The notes beneath the pieces were generated by a model, which did no database searches, was not told the origin of the DNA, and saw only the letters and a list, made by a program, of their open reading frames with translations. From NCBI GenBank assembly GCA_013399875.1, contig VXAZ01000431.1:124001-188000 (forward strand): 64,000 nt of DNA, in the 5' to 3' direction. Below are positions 53,001 through 61,040 of this stretch, in pieces (position 1 is the stretch's first letter; each line of letters opens with the position of its first letter). A program made the position numbers and the translations under genes. The stretch comes from Gymnorhina tibicen. Its lineage: Eukaryota > Chordata > Aves > Passeriformes > Artamidae.

Positions 53001-56000
53001 GATCCAGCAGGATGTGTCTCATGCTCAGTTCTGGAGCCTTTTAGCCAAGCAAGTCAGGCTCCCTTCAGTCCTGACAATTAGGTGAAGATGAATCAGAAGG
53101 GTTAGTATACAATTGAGCTGAGATACTGGTTCTTTGTGTGGGGACAAGTACGGGTATATGCACCTGTGCTAGTCCTTCTCTTGTCTGTTTGCTACATAAG
53201 CACGAGACAAAGGAAGGCAGAAATACCAGGACGTCATTTACCAGTGGCCCAAAACAATGGAGAAAGGAGTTAAAAACTTGAAAGTTTGAATAATGCATTT
53301 GGATTTATTTCAAGTACCTTCTAATATTTACAAAATTACATGACACTTTGTTTCCTTTGTGAATTTTTTTCCCACAAGATCTAGACAGGGAGGCAAGTTT
53401 AGATTAAATAAACAACAATGAATTCTTCTGAACCTGTGTGAAAGACAGATCACCCCCGACTACCACAGAGGTTTTTTTGTAAAAAAAAAATAATAATTAT
53501 GGGAGAGTTTTCAAGGAAATAAAAATCAAGCACATACTCCATAGAAACCTCAGACAATTTTTGATGTCATTAAAACGGAACAAGCTTCTAACTTTATTTT
53601 AATAATTCATTGTTTCATAAATAAAAACCAAACAAGTGTTCAGCAGAGAGATCTCTTTAAGGGAAGAAATAATAATTTATTATTTCTTTTGTAAAAAAAG
53701 GTCTCTCTGCTGAACACACGTTTGTTTTTTATTTATGAAACAATGTATGAATTATTAAAATAAATCTGGAATTGTGTTCTGCTTAATGACATGAAAAATT
53801 ATTTGAGGTCGCATATAGATGAGCTTAGCAGTGCTTCACTACCTGCAAGCTTTGGTGCTATATTTTTTTAAACAAATGAAGAGTTTTAGAGCATTTAATA
53901 ACCATTTAATTCTGAAATAAGTTTATTGTGGTTTAAACACAGTAATATATTCAATATGCCACCAGCTTTAAAGAAGACCTCATGTTGGAGGTAGCAATGC
54001 ATAATAGAGATATGAGAAAAAATCAGTTCAAATTGATTTATGATGTTGGCAGGCTGCAAGCCATTTTGCACTGGCTGCCTTAGCTTTCTTCCTTTGCATG
54101 AGCTGAGGTGTAAGCACCTCCAAATGCTGGTAGCTGTGCCAAGTGCTGAGGCCATGTTACTAGAAATGCTACGTGCCATTTCCAGTGATGCAGCCTGGCC
54201 AGCCATACGGCCGTGCCTGCCTTGTGTGCTATATTTGGAAATGAGGTTTCTGCTCCAGGGCCTCATCCTTTGTAAAGCACTTAAGTGCATGCTTAAATGC
54301 TCATCTGCTCCGAGCCAGGAATGCTGATTCGAATGGATTCTTGGTGGCACGAAGGAAAGCAGCATTCAACCAGGGTCATGCCATGTTTCAGCTGTAAGAA
54401 ACCCAGGACACAAAAAGGTCTGGAGAAGGAGGTGGGATCGTTTAAAATTTGCGCCACCTTCTCTGCCATCAGATGGAGACTCAGTGATGAAGAGCTGCTG
54501 CCATGGGCAATAGTAACCCCAAGGAAGTTGCCAACATGGCCTGGGGGCAGAGGGATTTATTTCAGTGTAGTGATTCATATTTAATATTAAACTGCTCTCC
54601 ACCTTCCTCACAGATGTTGAGAGGAGGCTGCAGGTGAATCACATGTCCCTCAGGTCACGGTCACTAGCATAAGACAGTACAAAACTGTGAGCAGTGAAGG
54701 TGTTATGCAGTAGAAGCATAGAAATAGTACATTTTGAGAAAGGGGGAGACATGCAGAGCTTCACTGTCCAAACTGACTTTACACACTGGCACAAATGTCA
54801 TTGCTTGGACACTACTAACATTCAGGACACAGGTTTTCTAATCCCACAGGTACTGCACCTTTCTCCTGGGCAAAGCAGATCAGAAAAAGATTTCTCTGCA
54901 TTTGCAACAGTGCATTTTTTTCCACCAATTATCTTGTTTCCCAGTCTTTTTCCAAGTAGAATACTTCAGATCGGTCTGCCTCTAATTTTCCTTCTTTCTG
55001 TGGGATAGACTGCAAAGCCTTTGAGAACAAAATGTCTCCTAAACTTTTCTGTCAGTGGTTTCAGGAGTTTCCAATTCATCTCCATAAGTATTGTCTGCCT
55101 ATGCTTAGGGAGGGTCAGCTTTTAGGGCAAAAGATAAATTCTTTCTCTGTTATTTCTCTTTCTTCTTTGTGCTAAGACAGAGGTTATTTATATGCCAGAC
55201 ATCCCTTCATATGACTGAGCTGATGAGCTATTCTTGTCATAGAAGCTGCAAGAAATCGTGACATGGTTCCCACTCAAAGTATTAAAACCCCGAAAGGTAG
55301 TCTTGACTTTCATTGGCACCATAGCTGTCAGTGCATGCAGTTCCTGTGCTGAGGGAGGTATTACTAACAACCAACTTTTGTGGCCATTAATTTACTCTCT
55401 AATCGATGTGTGAGACTTGGGTCTATTCATACTATACTCCATCTTTAATAAGGAAGGCTGTCTAGTGGCTAGAACACGCCGGTGAACTGGGAAACATTGG
55501 AGTGCCACTGAGCTTGTGAGCTGCTGCCAGCCACTTGGTATCTCTGTCTCCATTACCTCAGGTGAAGATAACCTTACAGAGAAAAATCTGGGGCACTTTG
55601 TGGCAGTAATACAAAAAGCTAATGTTAACACTTAGAAAAGTGCATGCATGGTTTTTGCCAGTGGCAGCTTCAGACTCTTCAGAAGCCCAGGGACATTTTT
55701 GAGTGAAAGTTTTTTCCTACCAGTGACTTACAATATTGAGAATTTATCAGGAAACAGGAATGTCACTAATTCAGCATGAGTAAAAGGAAACTGTTTCTTG
55801 TATTTAAATTATTTTTTCCATGATCCTGAAAATGGTTTTGCGGTTTATATGTGTAAAACAGAGATGTTCTGGTTCAGCTTGAAGTCCTATTTTCTAAAGA
55901 GTCACCCGACATGAAAAGTCAGAGGAATATCAGTCTACCTTTCCCAGGCTATGATTGTTACTGTCTGCAGATTTCTTTGAGGGCCTGAGGTGGAAGGCAC

Positions 56001-57393
56001 CATGTGGCTGTGACACGCAGTTGTAAAGCTGTGATTCTGACAGCAGAATGCTACTCTGAAATGTGGCTCTGGAATTACTGCTGCTGCTGCTGCTTTCTTC
56101 CCCTCCACAGTGAAATACACAGAAATCAGATGCTCCTCATTCTTTTTTCGCCCATCTCCCATGCTTTCAGTTCCACTGAGGTAGAAAATAACCTAAAATG
56201 CTTCTGAAATTGTATTTTCCAAGGGATTTCCTAGTGCATCAGGCTGGCCTGCCTCAAATGGGTAGAAACAGAAATCTGTCCCTTGTATGGAAGAGCAGAA
56301 TGAGCACTTATTTTCTGTGAATTAATCCCCCACCTCCCCTTTCAAATAACTGTAATAATATTTATTCTATTTTTTTTTTTGCTAAGTTTTTGAGTCAACT
56401 TGGAACACTGGGTGCCAGCCCAGTTGCTGGCCTTAGCTCTAAATGAGCCTTTTACACTTCAAGCTGTGCATTTATGTCTGTGCTTGGTCACAAAGCTGTC
56501 CCTCACTAAACACAGCCAAGAGGCTACGGTCTGCAAAACCTCTCTCCTAGTAAGGACATTTGGAAAACCTGTTTTTTTTTTTTTTCTCTTTAATTACAGG
56601 TACCTGCATTCACCGTGGACCGATGAATGTTAGCCAGCCCTATGTTGCCAAGCTGAACTGGAGAGGATTTTCCTACAAATATGGTTCCTGGGGTAGAGAT
56701 TACTATCCCTCTAACCCAGAGAAGGAAGTCTATTGGGTTGCACCATTGAACACAGATGGGAGATACTTAGAATACTTCAGAATTTATAGTTCCTTTGATA
56801 ATTTGCTGCTGTTTAAATCCCCGTATGAATGGAGGATAACATACGGGGAAGGAAGCGGTGCTGCCCTTTATAAAAATCATTTGTACTATCATGCTTACAA
56901 TTCGAGGTATATGGTGAAGCATGATATAAAAACAAACAGGGAGGTTTTGAGGAAGGAGCTTCCAGGTGCTGCTATTGGTAACCGCTTCTCTTATGCAGGC
57001 GTAGCATGGCAGGACATAGATTTTGCCGTGGATGAAAGTGGGTTATGGGTAATATATTCAACTGAAAATAATGTGGGCAACATTGTGATTAGCAAACTCA
57101 ATGAGACCACACTTGATGTGCTAAATACTTGGCAGACGAGACAGTACAAGCCATCTGTTTCCAATGCTTTCATGTTATGTGGTGTTCTTTACGCCACAAG
57201 GCCATTGAACACTAAGAAAGAGGAGATCTTCTACATGTATGACACAAGTACTGGCCAAGAAGGTAGAATTAGCATCATTATGGATAAAAAGTTAGATACA
57301 ATCCAGAGTATTGATTACAGCCCCACAGATCAGAAACTGTATGTTTACAGTGATGGTTACCTTGTAAGATATGATGTGACCTTTCAGCCTTAG
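34985..57393 (+). CDS. OLFM4: Olfactomedin-4, six-exon gene (whole CDS span)
   Basis: Secreted olfactomedin-domain glycoprotein. In mammals OLFM4 is made by intestinal crypt cells and neutrophils, forms disulfide-linked oligomers, and binds lectins, cadherins and innate-immune partners. Joining 34985-35068, 37374-37451, 41072-41224, 47636-47848, 48775-48928 and 56600-57393 gives 1476 nt, or 491 residues plus stop; human OLFM4 is about 510. Layout: signal peptide (1 to about 25), linker, TCQC cysteines (69 and 71), coiled coil (about 85-212), and olfactomedin domain (230 to about 487). N-glycosylation sequons lie at 58, 122, 179, 215, 237 and 395. The blocks [37 protein letters not shown] and WRGFSY match my recollection of mammalian OLFM4 and separate it from OLFM1-3, myocilin and gliomedin. 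All introns are GT-AG. I see no frameshift or internal stop, so the gene looks functional. Exon 2 is the least certain part. Confidence 0.95.
35069..37373 (+). other. OLFM4: OLFM4 intron 1
   Basis: GTAAGA...TTTTCAG, 2.3 kb. It contains a T run (about 35725-35742) and the 86-bp tandem duplication described separately. No extra exon was recognised. Confidence 0.75.
35750..35920 (+). repeat. 86-bp tandem duplication around an ambiguous base
   Basis: Bases 35750-35834 recur at 35836-35920 with a single visible difference (AACTTAAATT versus AACTTCAATT). The two copies are separated by the single N at 35835. Near-identity plus an N exactly at the junction suggests that overlapping contig ends were left unmerged. 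A recent true duplication is the alternative. Confidence 0.9.
37374..37451 (+). CDS. OLFM4: OLFM4 coding exon 2: short linker
   Basis: This exon encodes 26 residues (28-54 region) beginning [11 protein letters not shown] and ending QTPPK. It is preceded by a good pyrimidine tract and CAG acceptor (TTTGCTTTTCAG) and followed by the donor AAG|GTATAA. Both ends are phase 0, so including or skipping it keeps the frame. The residues are polar and Pro/Thr rich and resemble no domain. The same stretch in human OLFM4 is Ser/Gly rich, so homology cannot support the exon. It rests on splice signals, phase and position alone. Skipping would give a 465-residue protein. Confidence 0.62.
37452..41071 (+). 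other. OLFM4: OLFM4 intron 2
   Basis: GTATAA...TTTTTTGCAG, 3.6 kb. No repeat family or additional exon was recognised. Confidence 0.7.
41072..41224 (+). CDS. OLFM4: OLFM4 coding exon 3: cysteine motif and start of coiled coil
   Basis: This exon encodes 51 residues (55-105). It opens [20 protein letters not shown] and continues to LPDTTFPV, the most diagnostic OLFM4 block outside the olfactomedin domain. Cys69 and Cys71 (TCQC) are the likely intermolecular disulfide residues that link OLFM-family subunits. Asn58 is in an NVS sequon. The last third ([19 protein letters not shown]) begins the amphipathic coiled coil. The acceptor follows a long T tract (TTTTTTTTTGCAG). The donor is AAA|GTAAGG, phase 0. 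Confidence 0.95.
41225..47635 (+). other. OLFM4: OLFM4 intron 3
   Basis: GTAAGG...TTCTTTCAG, 6.4 kb. It holds the LTR-promoter-like block at about 42668-42904. Otherwise nothing was recognised. Confidence 0.85.
42668..42904 (+). mobile_element. Possible solo LTR or LTR promoter fragment
   Basis: A 29-bp unit starting TATTGTAGTTA is repeated in tandem (42721-42749 and 42750-42778), with CCAAT or CCAA elements in and before the repeats. TATAAAG follows at 42808-42814, then a U5-like GTGTCGTGTCTGTCTCCACT segment ending ...CTGCAACA at 42904. This resembles a retroviral U3-R-U5 on the + strand. The poly(A) signal is not intact (TGAATGGA at about 42850), and no target duplication was found. The left edge is a guess at a TGT. 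Confidence 0.42.
47636..47848 (+). CDS. OLFM4: OLFM4 coding exon 4: coiled-coil region
   Basis: This exon encodes 71 residues (106-176), from [20 protein letters not shown] to IVEQIYLE. Heptad-like spacing of Leu/Ile/Val with charged residues between fits a parallel coiled coil, the segment that oligomerises olfactomedin-family proteins. Asn122 is in an NLT sequon. The [20 protein letters not shown] segment matches OLFM4 of mammals in length and pattern, with no gap. The acceptor is TTCTTTCAG and the donor GAG|GTATTG, both phase 0. Confidence 0.94.
47849..48774 (+). other. OLFM4: OLFM4 intron 4
   Basis: GTATTG...CCCGTCTAG, 926 bp, AT-rich. Nothing else was recognised. Confidence 0.9.
48775..48928 (+). 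CDS. OLFM4: OLFM4 coding exon 5: end of coiled coil and Pro-rich hinge
   Basis: This exon encodes residues 177-227 plus the first base of Gly228. It continues the coiled coil ([20 protein letters not shown], then [18 protein letters not shown]) and ends in a Pro-rich hinge ([10 protein letters not shown]) before the olfactomedin domain. Cys212 in KECEE is the conserved cysteine near the end of the coil. Sequons lie at Asn179 (NLT) and Asn215 (NAT). The acceptor is TTTTTTTCCCGTCTAG. The donor is CAG|GTAAGC, phase 1, and matches the phase of exon 6. Confidence 0.94.
48929..56599 (+). other. OLFM4: OLFM4 intron 5
   Basis: GTAAGC...AATTACAG, 7.7 kb, phase 1. It contains a candidate alternative last exon (49219), the 172-bp palindrome (53593-53764) and a short CTG run (56078-56092). 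No other coding sequence was recognised. Confidence 0.9.
53593..53764. repeat. 172-bp near-perfect palindrome (hairpin / MITE-like)
   Basis: The left arm from TTTATTTTAATAATTCAT (53593) pairs with the reverse complement of the right arm ending ATTATTAAAATAAA (53764). Both arms carry TGTTTCATAAATAAAAA and TGTTCAGCAGAGAGA, with a few small indels. The centre, AGAAATAATAA-T-TTATTATTTCT (53665-53687), is perfectly symmetric. Arms are about 83-86 bases with no unpaired spacer. This could be a miniature inverted-repeat transposon, a foldback element or a long hairpin in the intronic RNA. No clear target-site duplication flanks it. Confidence 0.92.
56600..57393 (+). CDS. OLFM4: OLFM4 coding exon 6: complete olfactomedin domain and stop
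   Basis: One exon encodes residues 228-491, a full five-bladed beta-propeller olfactomedin domain. Cys230 and Cys421 (in [14 protein letters not shown]) correspond to the single conserved disulfide of the family (myocilin Cys245-Cys433). The calcium-site residues of myocilin (Asp380, Asn428, Ala429, Ile477, Asp478) align by motif with Asp368 ([10 protein letters not shown]), Asn416 and Ala417 (SNAF), and Ile465 and Asp466 (SIDYSP), so calcium binding looks intact. Sequons lie at Asn237 and Asn395. The reading frame stays open 40 nt upstream of the AG acceptor (TCTCTTTAATTACAG), but the phase-1 join to exon 5 fixes the true start of the exon. The stop TAG is at 57391-57393. Confidence 0.97.
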
Positions 57394-58800
57394 TACCTCA
57401 GGGACATATGGACATGATAAAACTGGCAGCAGCCAATATGAGAGATCCAATAGGCCTTTAGACAATGCTACTGCCAGTTCAGAGTTCATCTGGTCTGAGG
57501 TACTGTATGTGGGGGTATCATACAGATACTTACACTCTTCAGAGGGATTGCTCACTGATCACTAATGTTGCTGGCAGCAGTTGGCACTACAGGGTTTTTT
57601 AGGTTTTGCTTGGTTTTATTGGTGCTCGGTGCTTTACAATTGTCCTGTCTCTGGGGGTAGATTCAGTGCATAGATTTAGTGCATTTTGTTTGCAGAAATA
57701 TCTGGGCACAGACTATCTAGTGACCAAGAAGCTAATTATCCATTGATTTGCATTTGTCAGAGTAACACAGGCAAGGCACTCAGAAACACTGATCTTCATC
57801 AGAGTGAAATGAGGCCTCAGAGAAATTAATTCAAGGATTAAAATAGATTAGGAAGTAGACTTGGTCGGAAGACAGCAATCCATTTGTTAGTTGGAAGCAG
57901 TAGTATCTGGCTCAAGATTTCAGGAGGGAGGTTAAAAATGCAGTTTGCTGTGTAAGTTCTACCACAGGAAGTGAAGAGAAGGCATTGTGGAAGGGACAGG
58001 GCTCACTGCCCTCAACAACAGTGATGCAGTGGGACAGTGGCCCCTGATCCCCACCTGTAGCTGCCTCTAAGCAGTACAACCCTCTCCCAAGCTGCCACAC
58101 TACCAGGCTGCCTTATTGGAGTGCCTGTGGAGGCAAAACCGGCAGTATGGTTTTCATCAATTTTCCCTGCTGTCCCACTCTGCTTCCCATTCTGTGTGCT
58201 TAAACCTGGCCTTACGAATGGTCTTACTACAGGCTAGCTATGTACTCCATTTCCCAGCCAGTGCAGTGCAAAGAACACTGTTTTCCTTTCCTTTATGCTC
58301 TTCTAAGTTTATGCAAATCCTCCTATTGACTTTATTGGCCACGAGTGGCTCTTGGTGTATATAATGCATTGCCACAGAATAATAGACATGTTATTTGATG
58401 TGCCTTGTTTCAACATTTTTGCCTTTCTGTAATTAGATTCCTGAAAGCCTTGCTAGTCTAGGCTCCGATTTGTTCCCTGGGTAATTCTGTCTTACAGCAA
58501 GGTAAGAGGTCTTGTGGAAAACATGAGTCTGGTCAGACCAGTTGAATGGTGTTGATTTTTTTTTAATGGGTGTTATGTGTTAGTGTCTGAATATGTGCAC
58601 TGTAACAATGTCTTATTTTCATCATGTCAGAAAGCAAACTAAACCACTGAAATTCAGAGCTGTGAAATGACAAAGAAAGCAGTTCATATGGTTCATTTTC
58701 TTCTGTTACGTATGCAACCGTGTCTGTGTCCTCTGATAATCAAAATCAACATGTATGCAAATGATTGCTTTTGTTTTAATAAAAAAATGTTTCGAAGAAT
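57394..58800 (+). other. OLFM4: OLFM4 3' untranslated region
   Basis: About 1.4 kb follow the stop codon before the first strong poly(A) signal, AATAAA at 58778-58783 in an A-rich context. Cleavage is expected near 58795-58805. I found no earlier AATAAA after the stop codon. The end is inferred from the signal only. Confidence 0.7.
58778..58783 (+). terminator. OLFM4: Poly(A) signal for OLFM4
   Basis: Canonical AATAAA, 1385 nt after the stop codon. It is the first such hexamer downstream on the + strand that I could find. Confidence 0.7.
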
Positions 58801-59466
58801 CTCAGCTGTTCTATAGAGCCATTTAAAGCTGCTTGTGACAAATTGGTAACTTCTGGGATGCAATGGGAAGCCTGAGCACCAAATATTTGAAACAAGATCA
58901 CTGCACTCGCTTGGACTCTGTGTGCTTAAGTAGGAAAAATGCAAAGTTGTGAATCTGTATGTCAACAAGTATGGAAGGGGAGCTTTATTTCCCTGCACAG
59001 AAATGTGTTAGCTGGTTAGGGCAACACTTCTCCACCAAGCTGAGATGCTACTCAAGATATTGGAGGCAGATGAACTGATAACATATTTTGAACCCAGGTG
59101 CTGCCACTTATCAGGTATCAGCATCTGTTTCTTGGAAACCTGTGAAATGAATTTGAAAGCCATGGAGGCGTTGGTGCAGTAATCAGATCAGGCAGTACAG
59201 GCAGGGCTGCTGTGTGAATAATCTGTAACAAACCAAATAAGGATTTGGCTGAGAAAGGAAGAAGAAAATACTGCAAAAAAAATTTTCCCTCTTCATCTGT
59301 GTGTGTTTCAAGGAAGGTGAGCAGCTCTCCACTTATTATCAAGTAATGTCATCAGCATGGGCCTTGAGGCTCCTCAGCTCACCACATTTTAGGGAGGGAG
59401 TTGATATTAGCATGCAAGTAATAGATTCTGGTGAATTGCCTGTGGTTCTTGAGTCCTTCCTTCAAT
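58801..59466. other. Intergenic 3' of OLFM4
   Basis: Nothing recognised between the expected poly(A) site and the CR1 element. Confidence 0.5.
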
Positions 59467-60272
59467 GTCTTTAATGTTTCAATGGCTTTAAGCTGAAGAA
59501 GAGTAGATTGAGGTTAGGTATTAGGAAGAAATTCTTTGTGTGAAGGTGGGGAGACACTGGCACAAGTTGCTCAGAGAAGTTGTGGATGCCCCATCCCTGG
59601 CAGTGTTCAAAGCCAGGTTGGACAGGGCTCTGAGCAACCTGGTCTAGTGGAAGGTGTCCTGCCGTTGTGTGGCTTGGCTGGTGGAGGAAGCCGCAGCTTG
59701 TCCCTAAGAGATCCTGGCTCAGGAACTCCTGGTGGTGGCTGTCACACCTCGCATACAGCTTCTCTCTCACCGTGCGATGAAGGCACACGGCCACGCTCAC
59801 ACAGAGCTGCTGGCTCGAGCGGTACCAGAATTAAAGAGTCAGAGGCGGCCCTTGCCAGGGAACCCGATGTTTATTCTGACCAGCACGCAGGCTGGCCAGG
59901 TAGCAAGAGGGCGGGCCTCGGCCCGACAGGTTCTTATCAAGGGGTACAGACAGGGGGAGGGATGACAGCTGAGGGCCAGTGAGGTGTGACCCAGGGTTAG
60001 AGTGACTGCCTGGCTGCTGGCCAACCAGAGGGACCTCATTCCACAGGTCACAAGACCAGGTGGAGGAATTCTATCAACTGAGTTTGTGGGAGGTCTCAGA
60101 TCTCTGAGTTCACCCACCACCAAGCTCCTGGGCTCTCTGGTCCCCCAGCCATCCCAACTGGTGGCTCGGGGACTACAACAGTGTCCCTGTCCATGGCAGG
60201 TGGGTTGGAACTAGAAGATCTTTAAGGTCCCCTCCAACCCAAACCATTCTGTGATTCTATTGTTCTATGATT
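59467..60272 (+). mobile_element. CR1 LINE 3' end, split by an LTR insertion
   Basis: Bases 59467-59659 and 60181-60272 together form a continuous CR1 3' end. The left part includes AGGAAGAAATTCTTTGTGTG and CCCTGGCAGTGTTCAAAGCC. The right part holds TTGGAACTAGAAGATCTTTA and ends in the ATTCTGTGATTCTAT tail typical of CR1. It is truncated at its 5' end, as most CR1 copies are, and carries no coding capacity. Confidence 0.93.
59660..60180 (-). mobile_element. 521-bp solo LTR nested in CR1
   Basis: The insert begins TGCCGTTGTG and ends ACTACAACA (the TG...CA LTR hallmark, with imperfect terminal inverted repeats). It is flanked by a 6-bp duplication GTGTCC (59654-59659 and 60181-60186), and removing it restores the CR1 sequence. 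On the - strand it shows a TATA-like TTGATAAG (59933-59940) followed about 60 bases later by AATAAA (complement of 59870-59875), so transcription would run on the - strand. No internal viral genes remain; it is what is left after recombination between two LTRs. A 6-bp duplication fits alpha/beta-retrovirus-type (class II) integrases. Confidence 0.87.
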
Positions 60273-60640
60273 GCTGGGGACAGATTTCTCCCCTTTGGAA
60301 ACCACATTCGGCCTGGACTGGAGGCTTCTATGGTGAGTGGGAGGTAGGGATGCTCTGGCTGCCCACCACATTCAATTGCAGTGTGGCTCGGACCCTGTGT
60401 GGCTTGGCACCACTCTCCAGCTGTGACCACTGAGGTGGGAAGATTGTGACAGCAGTCATCTCTTCAGGGTGCCACTCAGTGTCACTGCAGAGAAGATAAA
60501 GCACAACTGGGTTGGACCTTGGTAGCTCAATACCAGAAGGACAGCAGAAACATCCCAGCAGTTTCAAAACTTTAAAACATCTTGTGTAGAGGGACTGGGT
60601 CAGGATCTTTTGGTGCTGGCAAGGCTGAGCTTGTCCTTTG
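60273..60640. other. Intergenic, nothing recognised
   Basis: Short unique-looking stretch between the CR1/LTR composite and the GC-rich patch. Confidence 0.5.
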
Positions 60641-61040
60641 ATTTTTGTCCTGTGCTAATATTTCTCAGGCAGCAGGTGCCAGGGTGCAGGGGGCACTCAC
60701 CATGAGTCTGTCAGGGCAGGCCTGGCAGCCAAGGACCATCCCCCTGACCCTGCCAAGATCAGGGCAGCCAGAGGGCACCAGGGCAGCCCCAGGCATTGGG
60801 CACCCCCTTGGGGACAGTCCAAGGCTGGGTTGGGACATGGGCCCATGGGCGGGCCAGGTTCTATAGGGCCCATGGCTGGGCTGGGCAGGGCAGGGCAGGT
60901 CAGGGTTGTGGGGAGCTGGATGTGGCATCACTGGTTAGGGGCTCATGGCCCTGGGGGCTGACATGGGGTCCTGGCTAGGGTGGGGGGAGCCACAGTGGAT
61001 GGGCATGGTGGGCAGTGAGGTACATAAGTGCCCCTGGGGC
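60641..61040. repeat. GC-rich, GGGCA-repetitive patch
   Basis: About 400 bases rich in GGGCAGG, CAGGGCAGCC and GGGCCCATGG-type words, including GGGCAGGGCAGGGCAGG at about 60884-60900. It looks like a degenerate minisatellite rather than a CpG island, because CpG is scarce compared with GpC. No gene was recognised. Confidence 0.5.

Noticed and set aside
56560..56599. Extension of the olfactomedin reading frame upstream to an ATG at 56560
   Set aside because: The extra residues come from the intron's T-rich tract (a Phe run) directly before a good AG acceptor. The phase-1 join to exon 5 explains the true exon start.
59536..59982. 148-codon open frame and its - strand partners
   Set aside because: They are chance frames crossing from the CR1 3' end into the inserted LTR, neither of which codes for protein there.
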